Shown here one piece after another: positions 35,294 to 46,403 of a DNA stretch of 64,000 nucleotides. Position 1 is the stretch's first letter; each line of letters starts with the position of its first letter. The position numbers and the translations under genes are program-made. Source of the stretch: SPDF01 sp963812085 (GTDB lineage Bacteria > Gemmatimonadota > Gemmatimonadetes > Gemmatimonadales > GWC2-71-9); assembly GCA_963812085.1 (NCBI GenBank), contig CAWETL010000009.1:1-64000 (forward strand). Direction: 5' to 3'. Under the pieces are notes generated by a model that was given only the letters and a program-made list of their open reading frames with translations, searched no databases and had not been told where the DNA came from.

Positions 35294-35883
35294 CGCTTGC
35301 CTCCCGCCGGCGGGGCGGCGGGCGGCAGCGGGGACGCCGCCTGCAGCTGCCGCACGTAGTTGACGACCTGCCAGCGGTCGTCAATCCGCGTGATCTTGTC
35401 GCCGTACTTGCCCATGACGCCCCGGCCGTAGCGGAGGATGCTGTAGAGGTAGCCGTCGGTATATCCGCGCGCGATCGGCGTGAGCAGGGAACGCGCGGCG
35501 ACCCGGGGACCCACCGGTCCGTCCGCGGCGCCGGCCACGCCGTGGCAGATCGCGCAGAAGGTGTGATAGAGCGTGTCGCCGCGGGCGGTCGGCACGCCGT
35601 CGGTCGGGTTCTTCAGCTTGTCGGCGGTGGTGGTGTTGGCCATGGCCCACTCGGCGGACCAGTCCGCCTCGCCGCCGGTGACCGGCACCGTGCCGGGCGG
35701 CGTGTTGCGCGGCACATCGGCGCGCGAGTAGGGCCAGACCGCCTGCGAGACGATCATGTGGTCGAACCACGGCACCCGGTGCATCAGGTCGTCCGGGGAG
35801 GGGACGTCGTTGTACCAGGCGTTGCACCCGGCGGTGGCCAGGAGCAGGCCGAGCGCGAGGGCGGGCCGCGGACTACGCCGCAT
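35290..35883 (-). CDS. actE: alternative complex III monoheme cytochrome c subunit ActE
   Basis: 197 residues. A lipobox (LGLLLATAGC, Cys near 20) indicates a lipid anchor. One heme motif, FCAICHGVAGAADGP, with a distal Met in the GRGVMGKYGDKI region. WYNDVPSPDDLMHRVPWF near the N-terminus is typical of ActE. It hands electrons from the complex to its acceptor. It overlaps actD by 11 bp and actF by 4 bp. Confidence 0.9.
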   Translation of the reverse strand: MRRSPRPALALGLLLATAGCNAWYNDVPSPDDLMHRVPWFDHMIVSQAVWPYSRADVPRNTPPGTVPVTGGEADWSAEWAMANTTTADKLKNPTDGVPTARGDTLYHTFCAICHGVAGAADGPVGPRVAARSLLTPIARGYTDGYLYSILRYGRGVMGKYGDKITRIDDRWQVVNYVRQLQAASPLPPAAPPAGGKR

Positions 35884-36381
35884 GCTTCACCTCCACGGAA
35901 CCGGCCTGGCGGAAGAGCGCCTCGATGGCCGCCGCCTGGTCGGCGCGGCAGGGCACGAACACGCCGATCTGGTCGTCGCTGAACTTCTCGTCGTAGGGAA
36001 TCCGCTTCCGGGACTTGGCCGCCGAGAGCAGGATCACGCCGAGCACGGTACTGAGCGCGCCGAGCAGGATGGTGAGCTCGAAGCCGATCACCACGTAGGG
36101 CGGCACCGAGGCGATCGGCTTCCCGCCCACCAGGAGCGGCCAGTTGTTCGACATCCAGATCGTCATCGCGAAGCCCGCCGCGCAGCCGGTGGCGCCGCCG
36201 ACGAGCGTGAAGAGCCGGACCGGGCTCACCGGGTGGTCGAGCGCCTCCTCGATCTCGTGGTTCGGCGCGGCGGAATAGACCGTCAGGTCCTTGTGCCCCT
36301 GCGCCTTGAGCGCCCGGATCGCGTCCGTCGCGGCGTCGATGTGGATGAAGCTGGCGAGGACGCCGGCCGTCATGGTCGCCA

Positions 36382-36382
<1 letters not shown>
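35873..36382 (-). CDS. actD: alternative complex III subunit ActD
   Basis: 169 residues with two membrane helices (LVGGATGCAAGFAMTIWM; IGFELTILLGALSTVLGVIL) and soluble ends, the DUF3341 architecture. ATG at 36382 overlaps the actC stop by one base (a second ATG lies three codons later). It has no cofactor and is structural in known complexes. Confidence 0.88.
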
Positions 36383-37716
<1,334 letters not shown>

Positions 37717-37718
37717 GG

Positions 37719-40700
37719 TCAGGCCTCCGCCACGTTGGAGACCTTGGCCAGGTAGGTGATCGACGGCCGCACGTTGATCTCCTCGAAGACATGGTACCCG
37801 CGCGGGTCGGCGGCGCTCAGCGTCACCCGGCTCGCCGGGTCCATCCGGTCGCCGAAGGTGATGGCGCTGGACGGGCAGGCCTGCGCGCAGGCGCTCACGA
37901 CGTCACCGTCGCGAAGGTTGCGGTCTTCCAGCTTCGCGGTGTTCTGCGCGCCGCGGATCCGCTGCACGCAGAAGGTGCACTTCTCCATCACGCCGCGGGC
38001 CCGGACGGTCACGTCCGGATTGAGCTGGAGGTTGAGCGGCTCCGGGAACGCCCGCTTGTTGTAGGCGTACCAGTTGAAGTAGCGGACCTTGAAGGGACAG
38101 TTGTTGCTGCAGTAGCGGGTGCCGACGCACCGGTTGTAGACCTGGCCGTTGAGGCCGTCCGGGGTGTGGTAGGCCGCGTACACCGGGCAGACCGGCTCGC
38201 ACGGCGCGTTGGCGCAGTGCTGGCAGAGCATGGGGACGAACCGCGTCTCGAGCGGCTCCCCGTCCGCGCCGCCCTCGTAGTAGCGCTCGATGCGCATCCA
38301 GCTCATTTCCCGGCCGCGGAGGACTTCCGTCTCGCCCACGGTCGGGATGTTGTTCTCCGCGTAGCACGCCGTGACGCACGCCGAGCAGCCGGTGCACTTG
38401 GCCAGGTCGATCGTCATGCCCCACTGCGGGTGCTCGCCGGTGTAGTTGCCCTTCGTCGCCGCCGCCTTCTGCGCGGCGGCGAAGCCGGCGATCGCGTCGA
38501 GTTCACCCGGCGTGTTGATCTCGTGCGGCGCGCTGCCCGCCTCGGCGTAGTGCGCCTGCTCCGGGGTCAGTCCCTTCTTCGCGGCGGCCAGCGGCATCGC
38601 CTCGGCGATCCCGCGCCCGAGCTGGCGGTTGCTGCCCTCGGTCTTGGCCACCTTCTGGTAGCGGTTGGTCTTTTCCACGGCGACGCGGCTCGACGCATAG
38701 GGCACGAACCCGGCGTCGCCCGGCGCGGGGAGGAGGTCGAGCGCGTTCGCACCCCGGCCGGTGGCGTACTGGCCGAAGTTGGTGTGGCCGTATCCGAGCG
38801 GCGCGGCCACGATGTCGCGGCGGACGCCGGGATAGAGATAGGCCGGGGCCTCGATGGCCCCGGACGCCGAGACGAGGCGGACGATCTCGCCCTCGCGGAT
38901 GTCCAGGTCGGCCGCCGTGTCGGGATGGATCTCCACCCACGACTGCCAGGTGATCTTGGTGACCGGATCGGGGTTCTCGAGCAGCCAGGGCTTGTCGGTG
39001 CCGCGGCCGTCGTAGAGCATCGAGGTCGGGTAGGCCACGAAGAGGAAGGCGCCCTCGCCGGTGAACTCCGGCGACTTGCCGACCACCTGCGCGGCGCCCG
39101 GGGCCAGTTTCACGGCCGCCGGCGCGGGCGCCGGATCGTAGATGCCGCCCCGGGCCAGCGAGTCGACCCAGAAGGCGCTGAAGTCGGCGGCGCCGCGCGA
39201 CTTCGCGATCGCCTGCCACTGCGTCTTGAGATGCTGCTCGAACGAGGCGGCCGGGAACTTGGCGCCCAGCGCCCCGCCGGCCGCCTTGGCCGTCTGCAGG
39301 AGCACGTCGCCGGTGGGCCGGGTGTCGAAGACCGGCTCCATCACCGGCTGGAGCAGCGAGTGGACGCCCGCCCGGGGCCGGAGGTCGTCCCAGCGCTCGA
39401 GGCCGTGCGACTGCGGGAGGAGGAGGTCGCAGAGGCCGGCCGTCTCGTCCATGACCAGCGCGGTGGACACCTTGTACGGGACCTTGGCCAGCGCGGCGGC
39501 GAAGCCCGCCGACTTCGGCAGCGCGTACGCCGGGTTGGCATCGTGCACGAGGAGCACGGAAATCTGCCCCGCCTCCATCTCCTTCTGGAGCGCGGCGAGG
39601 GCCGCGTAGCCGTCGGCGGTCTCGAGGTCGGCGCCGAAGCGGACCGTCTGCCCGACGTTGCCGGCCACATAATTCAGGATATTGACCGCGGCGCAGAGCT
39701 GCGCGGCGCCGGCGTGCTGGCTGCCGATGCCGCCGGCCACCGCCAGGCTGGGCCGCGCCGAGACGAACTCCCGGGCCAGGAGCCGGATCTGGTCGGCGGT
39801 GAGCCCCGCCTGCTGGGCGATCTGGTCGGGCGCGTACGCGGCGAGCATGCCGCGGAGCGCGCCGGCGTCCGAGGGCGCGCTGGTCCGCTCCGCCATGATG
39901 ACCTGCGCCATCGAGAGCGCGATCGACGCCTCGGATCCGGGCACGATGGCGAACCACTCGTCGGCGTTCATGCCGGTGAGCGACATCCGGGGCGCCAGCG
40001 CCACGTGCCGCGACATCTTGCCGTCGTGATACCCGTGGGAGGCCGCGAACCCGCGCTGGTTCTCCACCGGCGCCAGCCAGGTCTCGAGGAAGTCCGCCCC
40101 GAAGGAGACGATGAACTCGGCGCTGGCGAAGTCGTAGGCCGGGAGGCCGTCGACGCCGAAGACCTGCCGGTTGGCGGCGCGCATCGGCTCGTGGTCGAAG
40201 GGCTGGTAGCGGACCACCTTGCCGCCGAGCGCCGCCGTCCACGCGGCGAGCAGGTCGGAGAAGGTGCCGCGCCCGGCGCCGGAGATGACGGCCAGCTTCC
40301 CGCCGGCGGCTCCGGCTTTGGCGGCGAGCTCGGCGATGGCGTCGGTCCACGGGATGTCGGCGAAGCCGCCGCCGGCCAGGCGCTTCTTCGGGCCGCGAAC
40401 GCGGTTCGGGTTGTAGAGGGCCTGCAGCCCGGCCTGGCCGCGTGCGCAGAGCTTGCCGGCGTTGACGGGATGGTCGGGGTTGCCTTCGAGCTTGATGGCG
40501 CGGGCCTCGCGCGTCTTGACGTGCAGGCCGCAGCCGGCGGCGCACTCGGTGCAGGTGCTGGAGTACCAGGTCGGGATGCCCGGCACCTGGTCCTCGGACT
40601 GCACGAGGTAGGGAATCAGTTTCTGGACCTGGCCCGTGGAGCAGCCGGAGAGCGCCGCCGTCCCGGCCCCGGTGACGCCGAGGACGGTCAGGAAGCGCCG

Positions 40701-40733
40701 TCGGTCCATCCCTGTGTCTTGCATGTCGTCCAT
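37719..40733 (-). CDS. actB: alternative complex III iron-sulfur subunit ActB
   Basis: 1004 residues, a fusion of a molybdopterin-oxidoreductase-like part (residues ~45-740) that has probably lost its cofactor, and a ferredoxin-like part (~790-1004). A Tat leader DRRRFLTVLG begins at residue 10. The first part has CTECAAGCGLHVKTRE; the C-terminal part has four Cys clusters: CTGCSACVTACYAENN, CQHCANAPCEPVCPVYAA, CVGTRYCSNNCPFKVRYF and CTFCVQRI...CAQACPSSAI, binding three [4Fe-4S] and one [3Fe-4S] in known complexes. ATG at 40733 directly precedes the leader. Confidence 0.93.
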   Translation of the reverse strand: MDDMQDTGMDRRRFLTVLGVTGAGTAALSGCSTGQVQKLIPYLVQSEDQVPGIPTWYSSTCTECAAGCGLHVKTREARAIKLEGNPDHPVNAGKLCARGQAGLQALYNPNRVRGPKKRLAGGGFADIPWTDAIAELAAKAGAAGGKLAVISGAGRGTFSDLLAAWTAALGGKVVRYQPFDHEPMRAANRQVFGVDGLPAYDFASAEFIVSFGADFLETWLAPVENQRGFAASHGYHDGKMSRHVALAPRMSLTGMNADEWFAIVPGSEASIALSMAQVIMAERTSAPSDAGALRGMLAAYAPDQIAQQAGLTADQIRLLAREFVSARPSLAVAGGIGSQHAGAAQLCAAVNILNYVAGNVGQTVRFGADLETADGYAALAALQKEMEAGQISVLLVHDANPAYALPKSAGFAAALAKVPYKVSTALVMDETAGLCDLLLPQSHGLERWDDLRPRAGVHSLLQPVMEPVFDTRPTGDVLLQTAKAAGGALGAKFPAASFEQHLKTQWQAIAKSRGAADFSAFWVDSLARGGIYDPAPAPAAVKLAPGAAQVVGKSPEFTGEGAFLFVAYPTSMLYDGRGTDKPWLLENPDPVTKITWQSWVEIHPDTAADLDIREGEIVRLVSASGAIEAPAYLYPGVRRDIVAAPLGYGHTNFGQYATGRGANALDLLPAPGDAGFVPYASSRVAVEKTNRYQKVAKTEGSNRQLGRGIAEAMPLAAAKKGLTPEQAHYAEAGSAPHEINTPGELDAIAGFAAAQKAAATKGNYTGEHPQWGMTIDLAKCTGCSACVTACYAENNIPTVGETEVLRGREMSWMRIERYYEGGADGEPLETRFVPMLCQHCANAPCEPVCPVYAAYHTPDGLNGQVYNRCVGTRYCSNNCPFKVRYFNWYAYNKRAFPEPLNLQLNPDVTVRARGVMEKCTFCVQRIRGAQNTAKLEDRNLRDGDVVSACAQACPSSAITFGDRMDPASRVTLSAADPRGYHVFEEINVRPSITYLAKVSNVAEA

Positions 40734-40759
40734 CGCTGCGCCTCGAGGGCTGGCAGTCG

Positions 40760-41353
40760 CTAGTAGTGACAGACGGAACAGTCGCGCGACACGTTCCGCT
40801 GCAGGTGACAGTTGATGCAGAAGCCCATGTTGTTCACGTTGTTCACCTTGAACACCTGGGGCATCCGGGCCACGTCGCCGTGGCAGCTGGCGCAGGCGTT
40901 GGGTCCCATGGCCTTGATGTGCCGCATGTGCGGGAAGTGGGCGTGCCGCGCGAGGAAATGGACGCGAGTCCACTCGACCGGCTTCTTGTTGTTGTAGGAG
41001 TCGCGGACCTTGGCGATTTCCCGCTGGGCCGTGGAGTCGGTGCCGCCGATGACCAGGTGGCAGTTCATGCAGGTGCCCATGCTCGGAATACCCGGCTCGG
41101 ACGACACCGAGACCGAGTAGTGGCAGTACTGGCAGTTGATCTTGAATTGGCCGGCGTGGATGTCGTGGCGGAAGAAGATCGGCTGGCGCGGACCCTGGAG
41201 CGCGGCGGAGTCCGACACCGTGAGCCTCGGCGCGATGAGCGAGTCGTTCACCGCCGGCGTGGACTGGAGGCTGGCCGAGGCATCGCGGGCCAGGAACGCC
41301 ACGGCCAGAGTCAGGAGCAGCGTTCCGCCGAAGACCAGGGCCAGCTTACGCAT
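40760..41353 (-). CDS. actA: alternative complex III pentaheme cytochrome ActA
   Basis: 197 residues. An N-terminal anchor (LALVFGGTLLLTLAVAFLA) and five heme c motifs: CQYCH, CMNCH, CASCH, CINCH and CSVCH, the last only one residue before the C-terminus. FFRHDIHAGQFKINCQYCHY is the family signature. It is the first gene of actABCDEF, so a promoter should lie in 41354-41535, where the sequence near 41457-41530 is unusually AT-rich. Confidence 0.93.
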   Translation of the reverse strand: MRKLALVFGGTLLLTLAVAFLARDASASLQSTPAVNDSLIAPRLTVSDSAALQGPRQPIFFRHDIHAGQFKINCQYCHYSVSVSSEPGIPSMGTCMNCHLVIGGTDSTAQREIAKVRDSYNNKKPVEWTRVHFLARHAHFPHMRHIKAMGPNACASCHGDVARMPQVFKVNNVNNMGFCINCHLQRNVSRDCSVCHY

Positions 41354-41535
41354 GAGCCGTCACCATATCCTGAAGGGGGACCGGACCCGCTTGTTTGTGA
41401 AAAAATTCACGAAGCCGCAAGTCACGCGGTGAGAACTGCATCGCGTTCGGCGCGACGTATTATATGCCGACGAAAGCGAATCACAACCCTATGCCGGACA
41501 AGGATATCCGATAATATTCCTCGGATATCGTACTC

Positions 41536-42156
41536 TCACCCCGCCGCCCGCCGCAGCGAGCCCGGCGGGGCCTCCGCCCGCATCCATTCCGCCTTCTTCT
41601 TCGCAAAGCCAAGAAACGCCGTGGCCAGCCGCTGATCGGTGAAGTCCACCCAGCACCAGCGCACCGGACCGGTCCGCTGCCCGTGCGTGATGGCCTCCAC
41701 GACCGAGGCGGGCAGCCGCGCGTCGCTCACCCGCCGTTCCTCCGCATCGGAGACGGTGAACGTGACGCTGATGCTCTCCTGCATCACGTGCATCCAGCAG
41801 AGCTTCCGGGTGCCCAGGGTGTACTCCCAGGCCCAGAGCCATTGCGGCCCCAGGAACTTCACGTGCTCGATGACGCCGGGGATGCCCTTGAGCCCGTCGC
41901 GAACCAGCCGGAACCGGGCGGCCACCGCGGCCGGCAGGTCCTTCAGCGGCGCGCCGGCCGCAGGCTCGGAGGACGGATGAGGATATCGATTGCCCTGCCA
42001 GTACGAACTCGATCGCCCCAAGGGTCGCTCCGGAGGTGAAAGTGGGTCCGGGAATCTACGGGGGACCGGGGGACTGGGGGAAGCGCCGCGTTGTGTTTCG
42101 GCCGCCGGAGCCGTTCGTCTCCCTCCACAACTCGCCCCCGGCGGCACCGCGAACAT
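41536..42156 (-). CDS. conserved-looking protein of unknown function, possibly DUF3788-like
   Basis: 206 residues from ATG at 42156. The first 45 are Pro/Ser/Arg-rich and doubtful; TTG at 42021 with CGGAG upstream would give 161 residues beginning just before YWQGNRYPHPS. The core (WLWAWEYTLGTRKLCWMHVM, ISVTFTVSDAEERRVSDARL, CWVDFTDQRLATAFLGFAKK) resembles DUF3788 proteins in layout. It follows trmJ by 61 bp or more on the same strand. The assignment is weak. Confidence 0.5.
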   Translation of the reverse strand: MFAVPPGASCGGRRTAPAAETQRGASPSPPVPRRFPDPLSPPERPLGRSSSYWQGNRYPHPSSEPAAGAPLKDLPAAVAARFRLVRDGLKGIPGVIEHVKFLGPQWLWAWEYTLGTRKLCWMHVMQESISVTFTVSDAEERRVSDARLPASVVEAITHGQRTGPVRWCWVDFTDQRLATAFLGFAKKKAEWMRAEAPPGSLRRAAG

Positions 42157-42217
42157 TGCGACTGTGGACGGCGACGACCGGCTCAGCGAGCCAGAACCGT
42201 GGTACGGCGGCCCCGTA

Positions 42218-43033
42218 TCACGGTTCGCTGGCGCGTGCCGCCGGATCCTCGCCCGGCGGGACCGCCGCCACCGCGACGCCCTTCCGTTCCAGGAAGCGCC
42301 GTACCTCGATCCCCATGGCCCGGAGCAGCGACGCCTCTCGGCCGTCGAGTCCCGCCCGGAAGATGATCTCGCGAAAGGACCGCAGGACGTGGTCGGCCTG
42401 GCGGGTCTTGAAGAAGTCGATGGCCCAGAGCGCGCGCGTCCAGTCGGTGAAGAGCCACTCGACCTGGTCGGCCGCCGCGGGCGCGGCGCGCCGCCTGGGC
42501 GGCTTGGTCGTGATGTCGGCCCCGATCCGGACCCGCCAGGTCTCGTAGCTCATGACCCCGATGGCCTGCGCCAGGTTCATCGAGGTGTACTCGGCGCTGG
42601 TCGGGATGGACACGAGGGCGCGGCAGAAGTCGAGCTCGTCGTTGGTGAGCCCCTTGTCCTCCCGGCCGAACACCATGGCCACCGGTCCAAGCTCGGCCGT
42701 CGAGACCAGCTCCGCCGCCGCTTCGCGTGGCTCCAAGACCGTGCGCTTGGCGGCGCGCCCGCGCGCCGTGAGCGCCACGCTGTACACCGTGTCACGCAGC
42801 GCCTCGGAGAGCGACGTGCAGATCTCGATCCGCGCCACCAGGTCGGCGGTGTTGTGCGCGATGCCCTCGATCCGCCACGGATCGAAGACTTCGGGGTTCA
42901 CCAGGCGGATCCGGGTGATCCCGAAGTTCTTCGACAGGCGGACCGCGCTCGCGATGTTGACGATATCCTGCGGCGCCACCAGGACGAGGATCGGCGCGAC
43001 GTCCGGCGGCGCGGGACCGGCGGGCCCGGTCAC
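42218..43033 (-). CDS. trmJ: TrmJ-type tRNA 2'-O-methyltransferase (SpoU family)
   Basis: 271 residues. SPOUT fold with motif 1 PQDIVNIASAVRLSKNFG, motif 2 GPVAMVFGREDKGLTNDEL and motif 3 IPTSAEYTSMNLAQAIGVMS, the pattern of TrmJ, which methylates position 32 of tRNAs. A C-terminal helical extension (DHVLRSFREIIFRAGLDGRE) is also TrmJ-like. GTG at 43033 overlaps the stop of the upstream dehydrogenase. Confidence 0.85.
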   Translation of the reverse strand: MTGPAGPAPPDVAPILVLVAPQDIVNIASAVRLSKNFGITRIRLVNPEVFDPWRIEGIAHNTADLVARIEICTSLSEALRDTVYSVALTARGRAAKRTVLEPREAAAELVSTAELGPVAMVFGREDKGLTNDELDFCRALVSIPTSAEYTSMNLAQAIGVMSYETWRVRIGADITTKPPRRRAAPAAADQVEWLFTDWTRALWAIDFFKTRQADHVLRSFREIIFRAGLDGREASLLRAMGIEVRRFLERKGVAVAAVPPGEDPAARASEP

Positions 43034-43917
43034 GCGCGCAGCTCCACCCCCGCCTCCTGCTCGATGAGCCGGATCGGTTCGAGGTAGTCGGCCTCCTCGC
43101 CGAGCGAGGCGCGCGCCTGGCCGAGCATGGCCGAGGTGAGGTGCAGCACCGGGCCGGAGACGCCCTGCTGCTCCAGGAACCCCGCCGCGATCCTCGCGTC
43201 CTTGTCGAGCAGCGCCAGGCGGAAGGTGAGCGGGAAGAGCCGGGTCAGCACCCGCTCCGGCACCAGGTACTCGCTGACGAAGCTCCGGCCGCTCGAGGCG
43301 TTGAGCACCTCGATGGCCTTCTCTGCGGGGATGCCGCTCTTCACCAGGGCGGCGAGGCCTTCGCCGACGGCGAGGAGGTTCACCGCGAGGAGGGCGTTGT
43401 TCACCGCCTTCATGGCGTGACCGGCGCCGAGCGGGCCCATCAGCTCGACCCGGCGGCCGAAGCAGTCGAGGATCGGCCGGGCGCGCTTGAACGTCTCCTC
43501 GGTCCCGCCGACCATCACGGTCAGGGTGCCGGCCTCGGCGCCGTTGGTGCCGCCGCTCACCGGCGCGTCGGCGAAGACGATGCCGAGCGCCGCGAGCCGC
43601 CCGCCGATACGGCGCGTGGCCTCGGGGTCGCCCGAGGTGCAGTCGAGGAAGAGGGTGCCGCGCCCCAGGCCGGCCAGCAGGCCGTCGGGGCCCTCGAGCA
43701 GCCCCTCCACGTCGGCGGAGGTGGGGAGGCAGGTGACCACCACCTCCGCGCCCGCCGCCGCCTCCCGGGGCGTGGCGGCCACGGTGCAGGCGTGCCCCTT
43801 GGCGAAGGCGTCGGCCCGCGCGCGGGTGCGGTTCCAGACGGTGAGCTGGTGGGCTTTGGCCAGGTGGACGGCCATGGGCGTGCCGATGGCGCCGAGACCG
43901 AGGAATGCGACGCGCAT
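43030..43917 (-). CDS. NAD-dependent beta-hydroxyacid dehydrogenase
   Basis: 295 residues. Rossmann motif FLGLGAIGTPMAVHL at the N-terminus, the substrate motif FADAPVSGGTNGAEAGTLTV, and the catalytic Lys in GAGHAMKAVNNALLAVN. This is the 3-hydroxyisobutyrate/tartronate-semialdehyde reductase family; the exact substrate cannot be read. ATG at 43917 is 6 bp after the ferritin stop; its own stop overlaps trmJ. Confidence 0.85.
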   Translation of the reverse strand: MRVAFLGLGAIGTPMAVHLAKAHQLTVWNRTRARADAFAKGHACTVAATPREAAAGAEVVVTCLPTSADVEGLLEGPDGLLAGLGRGTLFLDCTSGDPEATRRIGGRLAALGIVFADAPVSGGTNGAEAGTLTVMVGGTEETFKRARPILDCFGRRVELMGPLGAGHAMKAVNNALLAVNLLAVGEGLAALVKSGIPAEKAIEVLNASSGRSFVSEYLVPERVLTRLFPLTFRLALLDKDARIAAGFLEQQGVSGPVLHLTSAMLGQARASLGEEADYLEPIRLIEQEAGVELRA

Positions 43918-43922
43918 GGCGC

Positions 43923-44423
43923 TCACCCGGCCTGGCCGCGGCGGCCGAGCTCGCGGTCGAACATGTAGAGGCCCGAGGTGTTGCTGCCGATGAGCCGGAG
44001 CGTGTCCACGATCTGCCGGCTGGTCTTCTCCTCCTCGACCTGTTCGGTGATGAACCACTGGAGGAGCGCCTGCGCGGCGTAGTCCTTCTCCTTGGCCGCC
44101 AGCTCGTAGAGGCGGTAGATGCTCGCCGAGACCAGCCCCTCCTGCTCGACGGCCGCCTCGAAGGCGGCGAGCGGCGACGCGTACTCCACCGCGGGCGCCG
44201 CCAGGGCGCCGAGGACGACCTTCCCGCCGCGATCCTCCAGGAAATCGATGAACCTGGCGGCGTGCCCGAGCTCCTCCTTCGCCTGGATGCGCATCCAGCT
44301 GGCGGCGCCGGGATAGTTGTGACTGCTGAAGTACGCCGACATGGCGAGGTAGCCGTACGCCGACTCCAGCTCCTTGTGGATCTGGTCGTTCATGGCGCCC
44401 TGGATGGCGGTGCCGATCTTCAT
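43923..44423 (-). CDS. non-heme ferritin
   Basis: 166 residues, the standard size. Four-helix bundle with ferroxidase residues in NDQIHKELESAYGYLAMSAY (Glu), AKEELGHAARFIDFL (ExxH) and WFITEQVEEEKTSRQ. It stores iron by oxidising Fe(II). ATG at 44421-44423 has GGAG eight bases upstream; an in-frame extension to 44486 lacks family similarity. Confidence 0.92.
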   Translation of the reverse strand: MKIGTAIQGAMNDQIHKELESAYGYLAMSAYFSSHNYPGAASWMRIQAKEELGHAARFIDFLEDRGGKVVLGALAAPAVEYASPLAAFEAAVEQEGLVSASIYRLYELAAKEKDYAAQALLQWFITEQVEEEKTSRQIVDTLRLIGSNTSGLYMFDRELGRRGQAG

Positions 44424-44502
44424 GGGCTCGCTCCACTCGGTGACAGGAAAGCACCTCGCACGTTGACGCGCACCCGGGGCGGCCATACCCTACGCGCGAG
44501 AG

Positions 44503-45327
44503 ATGAAGCCCAAAGATAGCCTGCCCCCAGCGGCCCCGTCGCCGACCCATCCGCCCCTTCCCTGGACGCGGATCGGCCTGGCCGCGCTCGGCGCCCTGCT
44601 GGTCCTGTTCATCGTGGGCCCCCTGCTCCGGCTCCTGTTCCTGGCCACGCCGGCCAGCCTCGGGACGGCCCTGGGGGACCAGGAACTCCGGGCATCGATC
44701 GCGCTGACGCTCGGGACCGCCACCGCCGCCACCCTGCTCGGCGCCGCCATGGGGATTCCCCTGGCCTACCTGCTGGCGCGTCGGTCGTTCCGCGGCCGCC
44801 GGCTGGTCGAGGCCATCGTGGACCTGCCGGTCGTCGTCCCGCATCCGGTGGCCGGCATCGCCCTGATGCTCTTCCTCGGCCGCCATTCGGTGGTCGGCGG
44901 GGCGTTCGCCCGCATCGGGCTCGAATTCGTCAGCCACGTGCCCGGCATCGTGGCCGGCATGCTCTTCGTCTCGGCGCCGATCCTGGTGAGTGGAGCCCGC
45001 GAGGCATTCCGCGGCGTGGATCCCCGGCTCGAGCGCGTGGCCCGGAGCCTCGGCGACTCCCCTGCCATGGCGTTCCGGCGTGTCACGCTGCCGCTCGCCG
45101 GCCGGAGCATCCTCGCCGCCGCGATCCTGGCCTGGGCCCGGAGCGTCAGCGAATTCGGCGCGATCGTCATCCTGACCTACAACCCGCAGGTCGCCAGCGT
45201 CCTGATCTACGACCGCTTCACCACCCTCGGCCTGCCCGCCGCCGTCCCCGCCGCGCTCCTGCTCCTGGCCGTGGCCCTCGGCGTGTTCGGCGTGGTCCGC
45301 CTCCTCCAGCCGGCCGACCACCGATGA
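44503..45327 (+). CDS. ABC permease, molybdate/tungstate type (ModB/WtpB)
   Basis: 274 residues with six membrane helices. The ATPase-coupling loop is EAFRGVDPRLERVARSLGDS (EAA motif), and DLPVVVPHPVAGIALMLFLG and SVSEFGAIVILTYNP are typical of the ModB/WtpB/CysT group. Its stop overlaps the ATPase start as ATGA. No substrate-binding protein gene is nearby, so the ligand (molybdate, tungstate or sulfate) is not certain; the nearby molybdopterin dehydrogenase would need molybdenum. Confidence 0.8.
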   Translation: MKPKDSLPPAAPSPTHPPLPWTRIGLAALGALLVLFIVGPLLRLLFLATPASLGTALGDQELRASIALTLGTATAATLLGAAMGIPLAYLLARRSFRGRRLVEAIVDLPVVVPHPVAGIALMLFLGRHSVVGGAFARIGLEFVSHVPGIVAGMLFVSAPILVSGAREAFRGVDPRLERVARSLGDSPAMAFRRVTLPLAGRSILAAAILAWARSVSEFGAIVILTYNPQVASVLIYDRFTTLGLPAAVPAALLLLAVALGVFGVVRLLQPADHR

Positions 45328-46389
45328 TCAAGCTCGACGGCCTGACGGTGCGCGTGGGCGGCTTCACGCTGCAGGACATCTCCCTCGAGGTGCCCAGCGG
45401 CGGCTACGGACTGGTGATCGGCCCCTCCGGGCTCGGGCAAGACCACCCTCCTCGAGGCGGTCGCGGGGCACGCCAAACCCGTCGCGGGCCGGGTCCACCT
45501 GCACGGCGCCGACGTGACCGGGCTCCCGCCCGAAGGGCGCGGCGTCGGGTTCGTGTATCAGCGCTACTACCTTTTTCCCCACCTCGATGTCCGCGAGAAC
45601 ATCCGCTACGGCCTCGCCGCGGGGCCGCTCGGCGCCGCGGAACAGCGGGACCGGGTCCGGGAGCTGGCCTCGCTCCTCGACATCGAGCCGCTGCTCGACC
45701 GCTCCATCCATCAACTGAGCGGCGGCGAGACCCAGCGGGTGGCGCTGGCCCGCGCGCTCGCGCCCCGCCCCGCCGTCCTGCTGCTCGACGAGCCCTTTGC
45801 CGCGGTGGATCCCGCCACCCGGCAGATGCTGCGCCGGGAGCTCCGGGCCATTCACGCCAGGGAAAAGGTCACCACGCTGCAGGTGACCCACGATTTCGAC
45901 GAGGCGCTCCGGCTGGGGGACGTGGTGGCGGTGCTTGCGGAGGGCCGCGTGGCGCAGATGGGCCGGCCCGACGAAGTCTTCCGGTATCCGAATTCGGCCT
46001 TCGTCGCCACCTTCATCGGGACCGGCACCGTCCTGCAGGGCGAGGTGACACGCCTCGCCGGCGACTCGACGGAAAGCCCGTTCGCCGCCCGGTTCGACAG
46101 CGGGCCGTTCAGCCTGGAGGTGGTGGCCGAACGGGAGGGGATGGCCCACGCCGTCCTCCGGCCCGAAGACCTGATGCTGAGCCGGGAGGCGATCACCGGC
46201 TCCGCCAGGAACCGCCTGGCGGCCGTGGTCCAGCGGGTGGAACGCGTCGGGCCCGTGAGTTATGTCCATCTCGACGCCGGGCGGCCGCTGACGGCGGCCG
46301 TGACCAGCGCCAGCGCCGATGAGCTCGGCCTGGCACCCGGCGCCACCGTCGTGGTGACCGTGAAGGCCACCGCCATTCACCTCGTCTGA
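45324..46389 (+). pseudogene. ABC ATPase partner (ModC/WtpC type), single-base frameshift in Walker A
   Basis: From ATG at 45324 the protein is normal (VRVGGFTLQDISLEVPSGGY) until GPSG; one extra base within 45430-45438 shifts the frame. Removing it restores GPSGSGKTTLLEAVAGH and a complete 355-residue ATPase: signature LSGGETQRVALARAL, Walker B VLLLDEPFAAVD, VTHDFDEA, and a C-terminal TOBE domain (about 46190-46389). As written the gene would make a truncated, inactive protein. A single indel in otherwise intact sequence points to a sequencing error. Confidence 0.85.
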
Positions 46390-46403
46390 GGAGACCTCGC
46401 CCG

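Noticed and set aside
37791..40763. A 990-codon open frame antisense to actB
   Set aside because: Shadow of a long high-GC gene; Arg/Gly/Val/Asp-rich with no domains, while the opposite strand encodes a clear ActB.
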